Source of the DNA: Halovulum marinum
Lineage (GTDB): Bacteria > Pseudomonadota > Alphaproteobacteria > Rhodobacterales > Rhodobacteraceae
DNA: 64,000 bases
Assembly (NCBI RefSeq): GCF_009697225.1
Contig: NZ_WIND01000004.1
Coordinates: 1 to 64,000, forward strand
Reading direction: 5' to 3'
The notes beneath the pieces are model-generated. The model was not told the origin of the DNA. It searched no databases and saw only the letters and a list, made by a program, of their open reading frames with translations. Position 1 is the first letter of the stretch; every line of letters starts with the position of its first letter. Below are positions 49,124 through 57,920 of this stretch, piece by piece. The position numbers and the translations under genes were made by a program.

Positions 49124-50785
49124 ATGTACAGCTACACCAATTTCGACGCCGCCTTCGTCCGCGACCGGGTGAAGGAGTTCCGCTCCCAGGTCGAGCGCCG
49201 CCTGGACGGCAGCCTGACCGAGGACGAGTTCAAGCCGCTGCGCCTGATGAACGGGCTGTACCTGCAGCTGCACGCCTACATGCTGCGGGTCGCGGTGCCC
49301 TACGGCACGCTCAACAGCCGCCAGATGCGGCAGCTGGCCCATATCGCCGACACCTGGGACAAGGGCTACGGCCACTTCACCACGCGGCAGAACATCCAGT
49401 TCAACTGGCCGAAGCTGAAGGACGTGCCGGACATCCTGGACGCGCTGGCCGACGTCGGCATGCACGCGATCCAGACCAGCGGCAACTGCATCCGCAACGT
49501 CACCGCGGACCATTTCGCCGGCGCCGCCGCCGACGAGATCGAGGACCCGCGCCCGACCGCCGAACTGATCCGCCAGTGGTCCACCGACCATCCGGAGTTC
49601 GCCTACCTGCCGCGCAAGTTCAAGGTCGGCGTCACCGGCTCGCCCAACGACCGCGCCGTGACCAAGGCGCACGACATCGGCCTGCGCATGGTCCGGGGCG
49701 AGGCGGGCGAGCCGGGCTACGAGGTGATCGTCGGCGGCGGCCTGGGCCGGACCCCGATGATCGGCAAGGTGGTGCGGGACTTCCTGCCCAAGCGGGACCT
49801 GCTGGCCTATCTGGAAGCGATCCTGCAGGTCTACAACCTGTCCGGCCGCCGCGACAACAAGTACAAGGCGCGGATCAAGATCCTGGTCCACGAGACCGGC
49901 ATCGACGAGCTGCGCGCGCGGATCGAGGAGACGTTCCGGCGCAACCGCCGGCTGCTGCCCGACGTCGACCCGGCCATCGTCGCCCGGATCGAGGCCGCGT
50001 TCGCCGCGCCCGCATGGGCCGACCGCCCGGTGCCCGACGCGCCGCGACTGGACGCCGGCCTGGCCTCGTTCATCGACACCAACGTGGTCGCGCACAAGCG
50101 GCCCGACCACGCCATCGTCTCGGTCTCGCTGAAGCCCACCGGCGGCACGCCGGGCGACGCCACCTCGGCGCAGATGCGGGTGCTGGCCGACCTGGCCGAG
50201 CGTTATTCCCACGACGAGCTGCGCATCAGCCACGAGCAGAACGTGATCCTGCCGCATGTCCACCGCGCCGACCTGCCGGCGGTCTACGCCGCGCTGCGCG
50301 AGGCGGGGCTGGCGACCGCCAACATCGGCCTCGTGGGCGACATCATCGCCTGCCCCGGCATGGACTACTGCGCGCTGGCCACGGCCCGCTCGATCCCGAT
50401 CGCCCAGCAGATATCGGAAATGTTCGCCGATCTCGACGCGCAGCGGGACATCGGCCCGCTGAAGATCAAGATCTCGGGTTGCATCAACGCGTGCGGCCAT
50501 CACCACGTGGGCCATATCGGCATCCTGGGTCTGGATCGCGCCGGCGTCGAGAACTACCAGCTGACGCTGGGCGGCGACGGCACCGAGACCGCGACCATCG
50601 GCACCCGCACCGGCCACGGCTTCGCCTACGACGAGATCGTGCCGGCGGTCGGGCGGCTGATCGGCGCCTATCTCGACGCGCGCGAAACCCCCGAGGAGAC
50701 CTTCCTCGAAACCTATCGCCGGCTGGGCATGGATCCGTTCAAGGCGGCGCTCTACGGGCAGGAGGAACAGGCGGATGCTGCTTGA
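49124..50785 (+). CDS. cysI: nitrite/sulfite reductase hemoprotein
   Basis: 553 residues. Ferredoxin-type sulfite reductase with two siroheme/[4Fe-4S] motifs visible as CPGMDYC and CINAC...HHHVGH. It converts sulfite to sulfide. Ribosome binding is within the DUF2849 end; the ATG is three bases after its stop. The end overlaps the cysH ATG by eleven bases. Because CysG makes siroheme and FNR is encoded downstream, the operon is self-contained for electron supply. Confidence 0.94.
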   Translation: MYSYTNFDAAFVRDRVKEFRSQVERRLDGSLTEDEFKPLRLMNGLYLQLHAYMLRVAVPYGTLNSRQMRQLAHIADTWDKGYGHFTTRQNIQFNWPKLKDVPDILDALADVGMHAIQTSGNCIRNVTADHFAGAAADEIEDPRPTAELIRQWSTDHPEFAYLPRKFKVGVTGSPNDRAVTKAHDIGLRMVRGEAGEPGYEVIVGGGLGRTPMIGKVVRDFLPKRDLLAYLEAILQVYNLSGRRDNKYKARIKILVHETGIDELRARIEETFRRNRRLLPDVDPAIVARIEAAFAAPAWADRPVPDAPRLDAGLASFIDTNVVAHKRPDHAIVSVSLKPTGGTPGDATSAQMRVLADLAERYSHDELRISHEQNVILPHVHRADLPAVYAALREAGLATANIGLVGDIIACPGMDYCALATARSIPIAQQISEMFADLDAQRDIGPLKIKISGCINACGHHHVGHIGILGLDRAGVENYQLTLGGDGTETATIGTRTGHGFAYDEIVPAVGRLIGAYLDARETPEETFLETYRRLGMDPFKAALYGQEEQADAA

Positions 50786-51515
50786 ACCCGCCTTCCGGTT
50801 CGCGCCCGACAAGGGCGTGGGCGTTCTGAACGAACGCTACGGGGAAGCGCCGGCCGAGGATGCGCTGCACGCGGCGCTGCGCCTTTATGCCGGGCAGATC
50901 GCCGTGGTCTCGTCCTTCGGCGCCGAGTCGGCGGTGCTGCTGCACATGGTCAGCCAGATCAACCCGCACACGCCGGTGCTGATGATCGACACGCAGATGC
51001 TGTTCCCGCAGACGCTCGACTACCAGCTGGAGCTGACCGGACTCTTCGGCCTGACCGACGTGCGTCGCATCGGCCATACGCGTGACGAACTGAAGCGCCG
51101 CGACCCCTATGGCGCGCTGCACCTGGCCAATCCCGACGCCTGCTGCCACCTGCGCAAGGTCGAGCCGCTGGAGAACGCGCTGCGCGGGTTCTCGGCGCAC
51201 ATCTCGGGGCGCAAGCGGTTCCAGACCGGCCGTCGCGCCGTGATGCCGGTGTTCGAGCCCGACGCCGCCGGGCGCGTGAAGGTGAACCCGCTGGCGGCGT
51301 GGAAGCCGGCCGATCTGGGCGCCTACATGGACCGGCACGACCTGCCCCGGCACCCGCTGGTGGCGCAAGGCTACCCGTCGATCGGCTGCGTGCCCTGCAC
51401 CAGCAAGGTCGGCGCAGGCGAAGACCCCCGCGCCGGGCGCTGGCGCGGCACCGACAAGGACGAATGCGGCATCCATTTCGGACCGGATGGCCGCGTGGAA
51501 AGGATCGCATCATGA
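50775..51515 (+). CDS. cysH: phosphoadenylyl/adenylyl-sulfate reductase
   Basis: 246 residues. The CC pair (DACCHLRK) and CVPC motif bind a [4Fe-4S] cluster, marking the APS-reductase type that uses thioredoxin or glutaredoxin as donor. The SSFGAESAVLLHM loop binds the adenylyl sulfate. It overlaps cysI by 11 bases and DUF934 by four, tightly coupled. Confidence 0.95.
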   Translation: MLLEPAFRFAPDKGVGVLNERYGEAPAEDALHAALRLYAGQIAVVSSFGAESAVLLHMVSQINPHTPVLMIDTQMLFPQTLDYQLELTGLFGLTDVRRIGHTRDELKRRDPYGALHLANPDACCHLRKVEPLENALRGFSAHISGRKRFQTGRRAVMPVFEPDAAGRVKVNPLAAWKPADLGAYMDRHDLPRHPLVAQGYPSIGCVPCTSKVGAGEDPRAGRWRGTDKDECGIHFGPDGRVERIAS

Positions 51516-51946
51516 CCCAGATCGTGACCCGCCAGGGCTTCGCGCGCGAAACCTGGCCCGAGGCCGGGGTGATCGTGACCTTCGAGTCGCTGTGGAACGG
51601 CCAGGACCTGCCGATCGAACGCCCGATCGGCGTGCGGCTGGCGCCGGACAGCAACGCCGCCGACCTAGAGCCGTGGTTCGACACCATGGCGATGGTGATC
51701 GTGCCGTTCGGCAAAAGCGCCGACGGCCGCGGTTTCAGCCTGGCCCGCCAGTTGCGCCAGCTGGGCTATGCCGGCATCATCCGCGCCGAGGGTCACGTGC
51801 TGGTCGACCAGTTCCGCGCCGCGCTGCGCGTCGGCATCGACCAGGTCGCGATCTCGGACGAACAGGCCGCCCGCAACCCCGAAGACCAATGGCTTGCCGT
51901 GCCGCATTTCGACGGCTACCAGTCCCGGCTCTTCGCCGCCGAATAA
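51512..51946 (+). CDS. DUF934 protein
   Basis: 144 residues of the DUF934 family, usually encoded with cysI or cysH in alphaproteobacteria. PIGVRLAPDSNAADLEPWF and FSLARQLRQLGYAG are family segments. No catalytic residue is recognisable; it probably assists the reductases. The ATG overlaps the cysH stop (ATGA). Confidence 0.85.
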   Translation: MTQIVTRQGFARETWPEAGVIVTFESLWNGQDLPIERPIGVRLAPDSNAADLEPWFDTMAMVIVPFGKSADGRGFSLARQLRQLGYAGIIRAEGHVLVDQFRAALRVGIDQVAISDEQAARNPEDQWLAVPHFDGYQSRLFAAE

Positions 51947-51962
51947 GCAAGGAACACCCCGC

Positions 51963-52769
51963 ATGAACATCCAGACCGCGGCGACGGCCGCCGCCCCCGT
52001 GTTGCCCGACGCGCAGACCGTGACCGAGGTCCGCCACTGGACCGACCGGCTGTTCAGCTTCCGCCTGACCCGGCCGCAGTCGCTGCGCTTCCGCTCGGGC
52101 GAATTCGTGATGATCGGCCTGCCCGGCGACAACGGCAAGCCGCTGCTGCGCGCCTATTCCATCGCCTCGCCCTCCTGGGACGAGACGCTGGAGTTCTACT
52201 CGATCAAGGTGCCCGACGGCCCGCTGACCTCGAGATTGCAGAAGATCGCGGTCGGCGACCAGGTGATCCTGCGGCCCAAGCCGGTCGGCACGCTGGTGGT
52301 CGACGCGCTGCTGCCGGGCAAACGGCTCTACATGATCGCCACCGGCACCGGCATCGCGCCGTTCGCCTCGCTGATGCGCGATCCCGAGGTGTACGGGAAG
52401 TTCGACGAGGTGATCGTCACCCACACCTGCCGCGAACGCGCCGAGCTGCAGTACGGCGCCCGCCTGGTCGGCGCGCTGCCGACCGACCCGCTGATCGGCG
52501 AGTTCGTCGGCAACAAGCTGAAGTACCTGCCGACCACCACCCAGCAGGACAGCGCCAACACCGGCCGGATCACCGAGTGGATCGAAAGCGGCAGGCTGTT
52601 CGAGCATTTTCGCCTGCCGGCGCTCGATAAGGCCACCGACCGGGTGATGATCTGCGGCTCGATGGGCCTGAACACCGACGTCAAGGCGCTGCTCGAGCAG
52701 GCCGGGCTGACCGAGGGCTCGAACTCGGCCCCCGGCGAATACGTGCTGGAAAAGGCGTTCGTCGGCTGA
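51963..52769 (+). CDS. fpr: ferredoxin--NADP+ reductase
   Basis: 268 residues. FAD-binding RAYSIASP and NADP-binding GTGIAPFASLMRD plus the C-terminal YVLEKAFVG are diagnostic of the Fpr/FNR subclass. It reduces ferredoxin for CysI. A 16-base gap separates it from DUF934 in the cys operon. The hairpin at 52783-52812 follows. Confidence 0.94.
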   Translation: MNIQTAATAAAPVLPDAQTVTEVRHWTDRLFSFRLTRPQSLRFRSGEFVMIGLPGDNGKPLLRAYSIASPSWDETLEFYSIKVPDGPLTSRLQKIAVGDQVILRPKPVGTLVVDALLPGKRLYMIATGTGIAPFASLMRDPEVYGKFDEVIVTHTCRERAELQYGARLVGALPTDPLIGEFVGNKLKYLPTTTQQDSANTGRITEWIESGRLFEHFRLPALDKATDRVMICGSMGLNTDVKALLEQAGLTEGSNSAPGEYVLEKAFVG

Positions 52770-52782
52770 ACCGCCCCGACCG

Positions 52783-52812
52783 CCCCGGAACCCGCCGCAG
52801 GCGGGGCCGGGG
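52783..52812 (+). terminator. GC-rich hairpin at the end of the cys operon
   Basis: CCCCGG-AA-CCCGCC-GCA-GGCGGG-G-CCGGGG, a long imperfect stem 13 bases after the fpr stop. No T-run follows, so termination would be Rho-assisted. Confidence 0.4.
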
Positions 52813-52930
52813 CTGAAACGACCTGGCGCGCCAGCGCCTCCGCATCGCGGCCGGCTCAAGCGGCTGTGACTTCCCAGCGCCGGTCCGGCATGGCAAGCCT
52901 GTGCCGAACCAACCGGACCGGAGACCGCCG

Positions 52931-53719
52931 ATGCGCTGGATTCTCGCCCTCGTCCTCGTTCTCGGCGCGCAGCAGGCCCAGGCCTGCGGCCGCGCCACGG
53001 ATTGCCAGACGCCGTCGGGCAGCTACCGCATCGCCCTGCCGGACGGCGCGCCCGAGGGCGTGGTGCTGTTCTTCCACGGCTACCGGGGCACCGCCGCCGC
53101 GGCGGTGCGCCCGGGCGGCCTCGCCGAGGGGCCGCTGGCCGAGGGGCTGGCGTTCGTCGCCCCCCAGGGGCTCGGCGGAAGCTGGGCGTTCGGCGGCGCG
53201 CCGCGCGACGGCCGCGACGAGATGGCATTCCTCGACGAGGTGCTGGCCGATCTCGACGCGCGCTTCGATCTGCCGATGGACCGGATCATGGTCACCGGCT
53301 TCTCGATCGGCGGCACCATGGCGTGGGAGGCCGCCTGCTACCGCGGCGCCGCCTTCGCCGGCTTCGCGCCGATCGCCGGCGCCTACTGGCGGCCGCAGCC
53401 GGACAGCTGCCCGTCGCCGCCACCGGTCCTGCTGCACATCCACGGCACCGCCGACCGCACCGTGCCGATGCAGGGCCGCCCCATCGGCCCGAACGCGCAC
53501 CAGGGCGACGTGCGCGAAAGCATCGCGCAATGGACCGAGCAGGCCGGATGCGGCGCGCCGGTGCGCCGCACCGACGCCGTGTTCAGCTGCGAACGCTGGA
53601 GCGATTGCGAGGAGGGTGTTATCCAGTTGTGCCTGCACGACGGCGGCCACTCGATCCGCGCCGAATGGTTGCTGCGGGGCTGGAACGAACTGGCAGAGAT
53701 CAAGGGCTGGACCGAATGA
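52931..53719 (+). CDS. exported PHB-depolymerase/feruloyl-esterase-like hydrolase
   Basis: 262 residues. Signal peptide MRWILALVLVLGAQQAQA ends before a Cys pair. Alpha/beta-hydrolase core: oxyanion FFHGYRG, nucleophile GFSIGG (Ser125), acid in GTADRTVP and His in DGGHSI. This is the LpqC/polyhydroxybutyrate-depolymerase-like family, active on polyesters or feruloyl esters outside the cytoplasm. GGAG precedes ATG 52931. It precedes the CoA-transferase by 22 bases. Confidence 0.85.
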   Translation: MRWILALVLVLGAQQAQACGRATDCQTPSGSYRIALPDGAPEGVVLFFHGYRGTAAAAVRPGGLAEGPLAEGLAFVAPQGLGGSWAFGGAPRDGRDEMAFLDEVLADLDARFDLPMDRIMVTGFSIGGTMAWEAACYRGAAFAGFAPIAGAYWRPQPDSCPSPPPVLLHIHGTADRTVPMQGRPIGPNAHQGDVRESIAQWTEQAGCGAPVRRTDAVFSCERWSDCEEGVIQLCLHDGGHSIRAEWLLRGWNELAEIKGWTE

Positions 53720-53741
53720 CCACGACACCGGCGAACACCGC

Positions 53742-54977
53742 ATGAGCGCACCGCTGAGCGGGCTGCGCGTCCTCGACCTCAGCCGCATCCTCGCCGGGCC
53801 GACGGCGACGCAGCTGCTGGCCGACCTGGGCGCCGAGGTGATCAAGATCGAGCGTCCCGGCAGCGGCGACGACACCCGCGGCTGGGGCCCGCCGTTCCTG
53901 CAGGACGCGGACGGCCGCGACACCCGCGAAAGCGCCTACTACCTCTGCGCCAACCGCGGCAAGAAATCCGTCGCCGTGGACATCGCCGCCCCCGAGGGCC
54001 AGGCGATCATCCGCGACCTCGCCGGGACCGCAGACATCCTGATCGAGAACTTCAAGGTCGGCGGCCTGGCGAAATACGGCCTCGACCACGACAGCCTGAA
54101 GGCGCTGAACCCGCGGCTGATCTACTGCTCGATCACCGGCTTCGGGCAGACCGGGCCGCTGAAGCACCGCGCCGGCTACGACTTCCTGATCCAGGGCATG
54201 GGCGGGATCATGTCTCTCACCGGCAGCGCCGACGGCGCGCCGATGAAGGTCGGCGTCGGCATCGCCGACGTGATGTGCGGCATGTACGCGGTCTCGGCGA
54301 TCCTGGCGGCGGTCCACGCGCGTCATACCACGGGCCGCGGGCAGTACATCGACATCGCGCTGCTCGACAGCCAGCTCGCCTGGCTGATCAACCAGGGCGC
54401 GGCCTACCTGATGAACGGCAAGGTGCCGCCCCGGCGCGGCAACGAGCATCCGACCATCGTGCCCTACGGCACCTTCCCCGGCGCCGACAAGCCGTTCATC
54501 CTGGCGGTCGGCAACGATGGCCAGTTCGCCCGCTTCTGCGCCATCGCCGCCCGGCCCGAGCTGGCCGAGGACCCGCGCTTCGCCCGCAATGTCGACCGGG
54601 TGCGCAACCGCGAGACGCTGATCCCGATCCTGAACGAGATCACCGCCACCCGCCCCGCCGCCGACTGGATCGCCGCGCTCGACGACCAGGCGGTGCCCTG
54701 CGGGCCGATCAACGACCTGGCCGAGGCCCTGGACCAGCCGCAGGCGCAGGTGCGCCAGATGAAGATCACCCTGCCTCACCCGGTCTCGGGCAGCGTGGAT
54801 CTGATCGGCAACCCGATCCGGATGAGCGAGACGCCGGTGGCATACGGCAACGCGCCGCCAACGCTGGGCCAGCACACCGCGCAGGTGCTGACCGATCTGC
54901 TGGGCGCGGACCCGGCGCAGCTGCGGGCCTGGGCCGCCGCCGGCGTGATCGGCACCGCCGAAGAGGACATCGCATGA
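53742..54977 (+). CDS. CaiB/BaiF-type CoA-transferase
   Basis: 411 residues of class III CoA-transferases. LAGPTATQLLADLGAEVIKI and the catalytic Asp in GVGIADVMCGM are visible. It transfers CoA between carboxylic acids; the substrate is unknown. The stop overlaps the ATG of the ThDP enzyme (ATGA), so both act together, perhaps on a hydroxyacyl- or oxalyl-type CoA. Confidence 0.9.
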   Translation: MSAPLSGLRVLDLSRILAGPTATQLLADLGAEVIKIERPGSGDDTRGWGPPFLQDADGRDTRESAYYLCANRGKKSVAVDIAAPEGQAIIRDLAGTADILIENFKVGGLAKYGLDHDSLKALNPRLIYCSITGFGQTGPLKHRAGYDFLIQGMGGIMSLTGSADGAPMKVGVGIADVMCGMYAVSAILAAVHARHTTGRGQYIDIALLDSQLAWLINQGAAYLMNGKVPPRRGNEHPTIVPYGTFPGADKPFILAVGNDGQFARFCAIAARPELAEDPRFARNVDRVRNRETLIPILNEITATRPAADWIAALDDQAVPCGPINDLAEALDQPQAQVRQMKITLPHPVSGSVDLIGNPIRMSETPVAYGNAPPTLGQHTAQVLTDLLGADPAQLRAWAAAGVIGTAEEDIA

Positions 54978-56569
54978 GCCGGACCACAGGCGCCGACATC
55001 ATCGCCCGCGCGCTCGCCGCCGCCGGCGCCAGCCGCGCCTTCGGCATTCCCGGCGGCGAGGTGCTGGCGCTGATGCAGGCGCTCGACCGGGCCGGGATCG
55101 GCTTCACCCTGACCAGGCACGAGAACGCCGCCGGCTTCATCGCCGAGGGCCACTGGCACGCCACCGGCGCGCTGCCGGTGCTGCTCGCCACGCTCGGCCC
55201 CGGCGTCGCCAACGCGGTCAACGTGGTGGCCAACGCGCACCAGGACCGGGTGCCGCTGATCTTCCTGACCGGCTGCGTCGAGGCGGACGTGGCCGAGACC
55301 TACACCCACCAGGTGTTCGACCACCGGGCGCTGCTGGCGCCGGTGACCAAGGCCAGCTTCCGCGCCACGCCCGGCGCGCTGGGGCCGATGATGGCCAAGG
55401 CGATCGGCATCGCCACCGCGTGCCAGCCCGGGCCGGTGCACATCGACGTGCCGATCGCCGTCGCCGAGGGCGCGGCCGACGAGCCCGGCGCCGCGGCGCA
55501 GCCCCGCACCGCCGCCGCCGCGCCCACAGGCGACACGCTGCACGCCGCGCGCGCCGCGCTGGCGGCGGCGAAGCGGCCCATCGCCATCGCCGGGCTCGAC
55601 GCGGTGAACGAGGGCGCGGGCGCGGCCGTCGCCAGCTTCTGCCGCACCCGCGCGGTGCCGCTGATCACCAGCTACAAGGGCAAGGGCCTGCTGGACGAGG
55701 GCGACCCGCTGAGCCTGGGCGGCGCGGGCCTGTCGCCGAAGGCGGACGCGATCCTGCTGCCGCTGCTGCAGCAGTCCGACTGCATCCTGCTGCTGGGCTA
55801 CGATCCGATCGAGATGCGCGCGAACTGGCGCAACCCCTGGCCCGCGGACGCCACCGTGATCGAGATCGCGTCCGCGCCGCGCAGCCACGGCATGCACACC
55901 GTCAGCCACCTGCTGACCGGCACGCTGGCCGGCACGCTGCCGCTGCTGGCGCCGGCGCTGACCAACGCGCCGAACTGGGCCGCCGAGGCGCGCCGGGCGC
56001 TGGCCGAGGCCTTCGCGCCCGGCGACTGGGGGCCGGCGGCGGTGTTCGACACGCTGCGCGACATCGTCCCCGCGGACACGGTGATCACCGCCGACAGCGG
56101 CGCGCACCGGATCCTGCTCAGCCAGATCTGGCGCTGCGCCGGACCGCGCACGATGCTGCAGTCGACCGCGCTGTGCACCATGGCCTGCGCGGTGCCGCTG
56201 GCGGCCGGCTACGCGCTGGGCGCGCCCGGGCGGCCGGTGATCGCCTTCGTCGGCGACGCCGGGCTGGAGATGGGGCTGGGCGAGCTGGCGACGCTCCGCG
56301 ACCTGCGCCTGCCGGTGGTGATCGTGGTGCTGGTCGACGAGAGCCTGGCGCTGATCGAGCTGAAGCAGCGCGGCGCGCAGCGACCCAATCTCGGCGTCGA
56401 CTTCGGCGGCACCGATTTCCCCGCCGTCGCCGCGGCGCTGGGCGGGCACGGCGTCTGGGTCGACGACGCGGACACGCTGCGCACCGAGGCCGGGGCAGCC
56501 CTGGCGCGGGAGGGCTTCACCATCCTCGCCTGCCGCATCGGGCGCCGCGCCTACGACGGGGCGTTCTGA
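54974..56569 (+). CDS. thiamine-diphosphate-dependent enzyme (acetolactate-synthase-like)
   Basis: 531 residues with the three-domain ThDP architecture. The catalytic Glu is in RHENAAGFIAEG (near residue 52). The diphosphate and metal motif begins GDAGLEMG, but the usual Asn ligand at its end reads as Asp in VLVDESLALIE. Central FAD-type domain not clearly conserved. It resembles the acetolactate synthase group but also the oxalyl-CoA decarboxylase or 2-hydroxyacyl-CoA lyase groups, whose genes also neighbour CoA-transferases. Coupled with the preceding CoA-transferase. Confidence 0.8.
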   Translation: MSRTTGADIIARALAAAGASRAFGIPGGEVLALMQALDRAGIGFTLTRHENAAGFIAEGHWHATGALPVLLATLGPGVANAVNVVANAHQDRVPLIFLTGCVEADVAETYTHQVFDHRALLAPVTKASFRATPGALGPMMAKAIGIATACQPGPVHIDVPIAVAEGAADEPGAAAQPRTAAAAPTGDTLHAARAALAAAKRPIAIAGLDAVNEGAGAAVASFCRTRAVPLITSYKGKGLLDEGDPLSLGGAGLSPKADAILLPLLQQSDCILLLGYDPIEMRANWRNPWPADATVIEIASAPRSHGMHTVSHLLTGTLAGTLPLLAPALTNAPNWAAEARRALAEAFAPGDWGPAAVFDTLRDIVPADTVITADSGAHRILLSQIWRCAGPRTMLQSTALCTMACAVPLAAGYALGAPGRPVIAFVGDAGLEMGLGELATLRDLRLPVVIVVLVDESLALIELKQRGAQRPNLGVDFGGTDFPAVAAALGGHGVWVDDADTLRTEAGAALAREGFTILACRIGRRAYDGAF

Positions 56570-56633
56570 GGTCCGGCCCGTGCGGGCCGGAGCCTCCGGC
56601 GGGGATACTTGAAGACATTGGAAGACGGGCGCG

Positions 56634-57779
56634 TCAGGCCCGCGCCGCGCGCGGGATCGGCGGGCGCGGCATCCGCAGCCAGGCGACCATGCTGGAGCCG
56701 GCGAAGGCCGCCGCCCCCCAGACCCAGCCGTGCAGCGACCCCGAGGCCAGCCCGCCGAGATAGCCGCCGATGTTGCAGCCATAGGCCAGGCGCGCGCCAT
56801 AGCCCATCATCAACCCGCCCAGCACCGCGGTCCAGACCTGCTCGAAGCTGAGCCGCCAGACCGGGGCGAAGCGCCCGGCCAGCCCGGCCGCGCCGAGTGC
56901 GCCCAGCACGATGCCGAAGTCCATCACCGAGGTGCTGTCGGCGAACACCGAACGGGCCAGCGTCTGGTCGGACCACGGCGCCATGATCCAGCTTTCGCGC
57001 GGCACGCCGACGGCGTCGCCGATCTTGGCGCCCCACAGCCCGAATGCCTGGGTGATGCCCCAGGGCCGGTTCAGCACCACGAAGGTCAGCGCCCCCACCA
57101 CCGCCAGCGATACCGCGCCCAGCCACGGCGACCACGGCCCCGAGACGATCGAGCCGGTGCGCCGCGCCGGCTCGAGGCCGCCGTGCCTGCGCCGCTCGTA
57201 CCAGACGGTGGCCCAGGCCAGCGCCGCCAGCACCGCCAGCATGATCGCCAGCGCCGGGAACACGCCCAGGCTCTCGACCAGCGAATAGCGCCCGGCCGAG
57301 GGCAGGCTGCGCCAGAACGGCAGGTGCGCCACGCCGATCATCGTGCCGATGATGAAGAAGATCAGCGTGATCACCATGCGGGTGCTGCCGCCGCCGACGG
57401 TGAACAGCGTGCCCGAGCCGCAGCCGCCGCCGAACTGCATGCCGGCGCCGAACATGAACGCGCCGACCAGCATGCCGACGTTCATCGGCTGCACCCAGGC
57501 ATAGGCGCCGTTCCAGGCGATCAGCGGATAGGACACCAGGATGGTCAGCGCGATCAGCAGGAACTGCGCCCGCAGCCCGGTGCCGCGCCCCTCGGTCACG
57601 ATCCGCCGCCAAGCGGCGGTGAAGCCGAACGCGGCGTGGTACAGGCCGATGCCCGCCAGCCCGCCGACCAGCGTGGCCAGGGCCAGCTTGATCCCGGCGG
57701 CGTTCCAGGCCAGTCCGGCGACGGCGATCAGCCCCGCCGCGGAGGCCAGGACCGGAAGCGATTGACGTGCGAGGGTCAT
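56634..57779 (-). CDS. YeeE/YedE (TsuA) family sulfur transporter
   Basis: 381 residues with about ten transmembrane segments. Conserved Cys motifs GGGCGSGTL and GCNIGGYLGG of the YeeE/YedE family are visible; in TsuA they relay thiosulfate through the membrane. ATG 57779 follows a GGAG ten bases upstream; an ATG at 57803 would add eight residues including two Cys. The gene is convergent with the ThDP enzyme and divergent from the TPR gene. It may import sulfur compounds for the nearby cys operon. Confidence 0.88.
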   Translation of the reverse strand: MTLARQSLPVLASAAGLIAVAGLAWNAAGIKLALATLVGGLAGIGLYHAAFGFTAAWRRIVTEGRGTGLRAQFLLIALTILVSYPLIAWNGAYAWVQPMNVGMLVGAFMFGAGMQFGGGCGSGTLFTVGGGSTRMVITLIFFIIGTMIGVAHLPFWRSLPSAGRYSLVESLGVFPALAIMLAVLAALAWATVWYERRRHGGLEPARRTGSIVSGPWSPWLGAVSLAVVGALTFVVLNRPWGITQAFGLWGAKIGDAVGVPRESWIMAPWSDQTLARSVFADSTSVMDFGIVLGALGAAGLAGRFAPVWRLSFEQVWTAVLGGLMMGYGARLAYGCNIGGYLGGLASGSLHGWVWGAAAFAGSSMVAWLRMPRPPIPRAARA

Positions 57780-57920
57780 GGCGCACTTTCTCCAACAAAG
57801 CATGTCGAACCTCGAATAACAGCTTCGTGACCTGACGGCCATGTGAGTTGCCCGGATGACGGTCGAAAAGGATGTGTGGACCACCCACCCCGAGGGATCG
57901 TTTCGCAGCAGGAGCATGGC

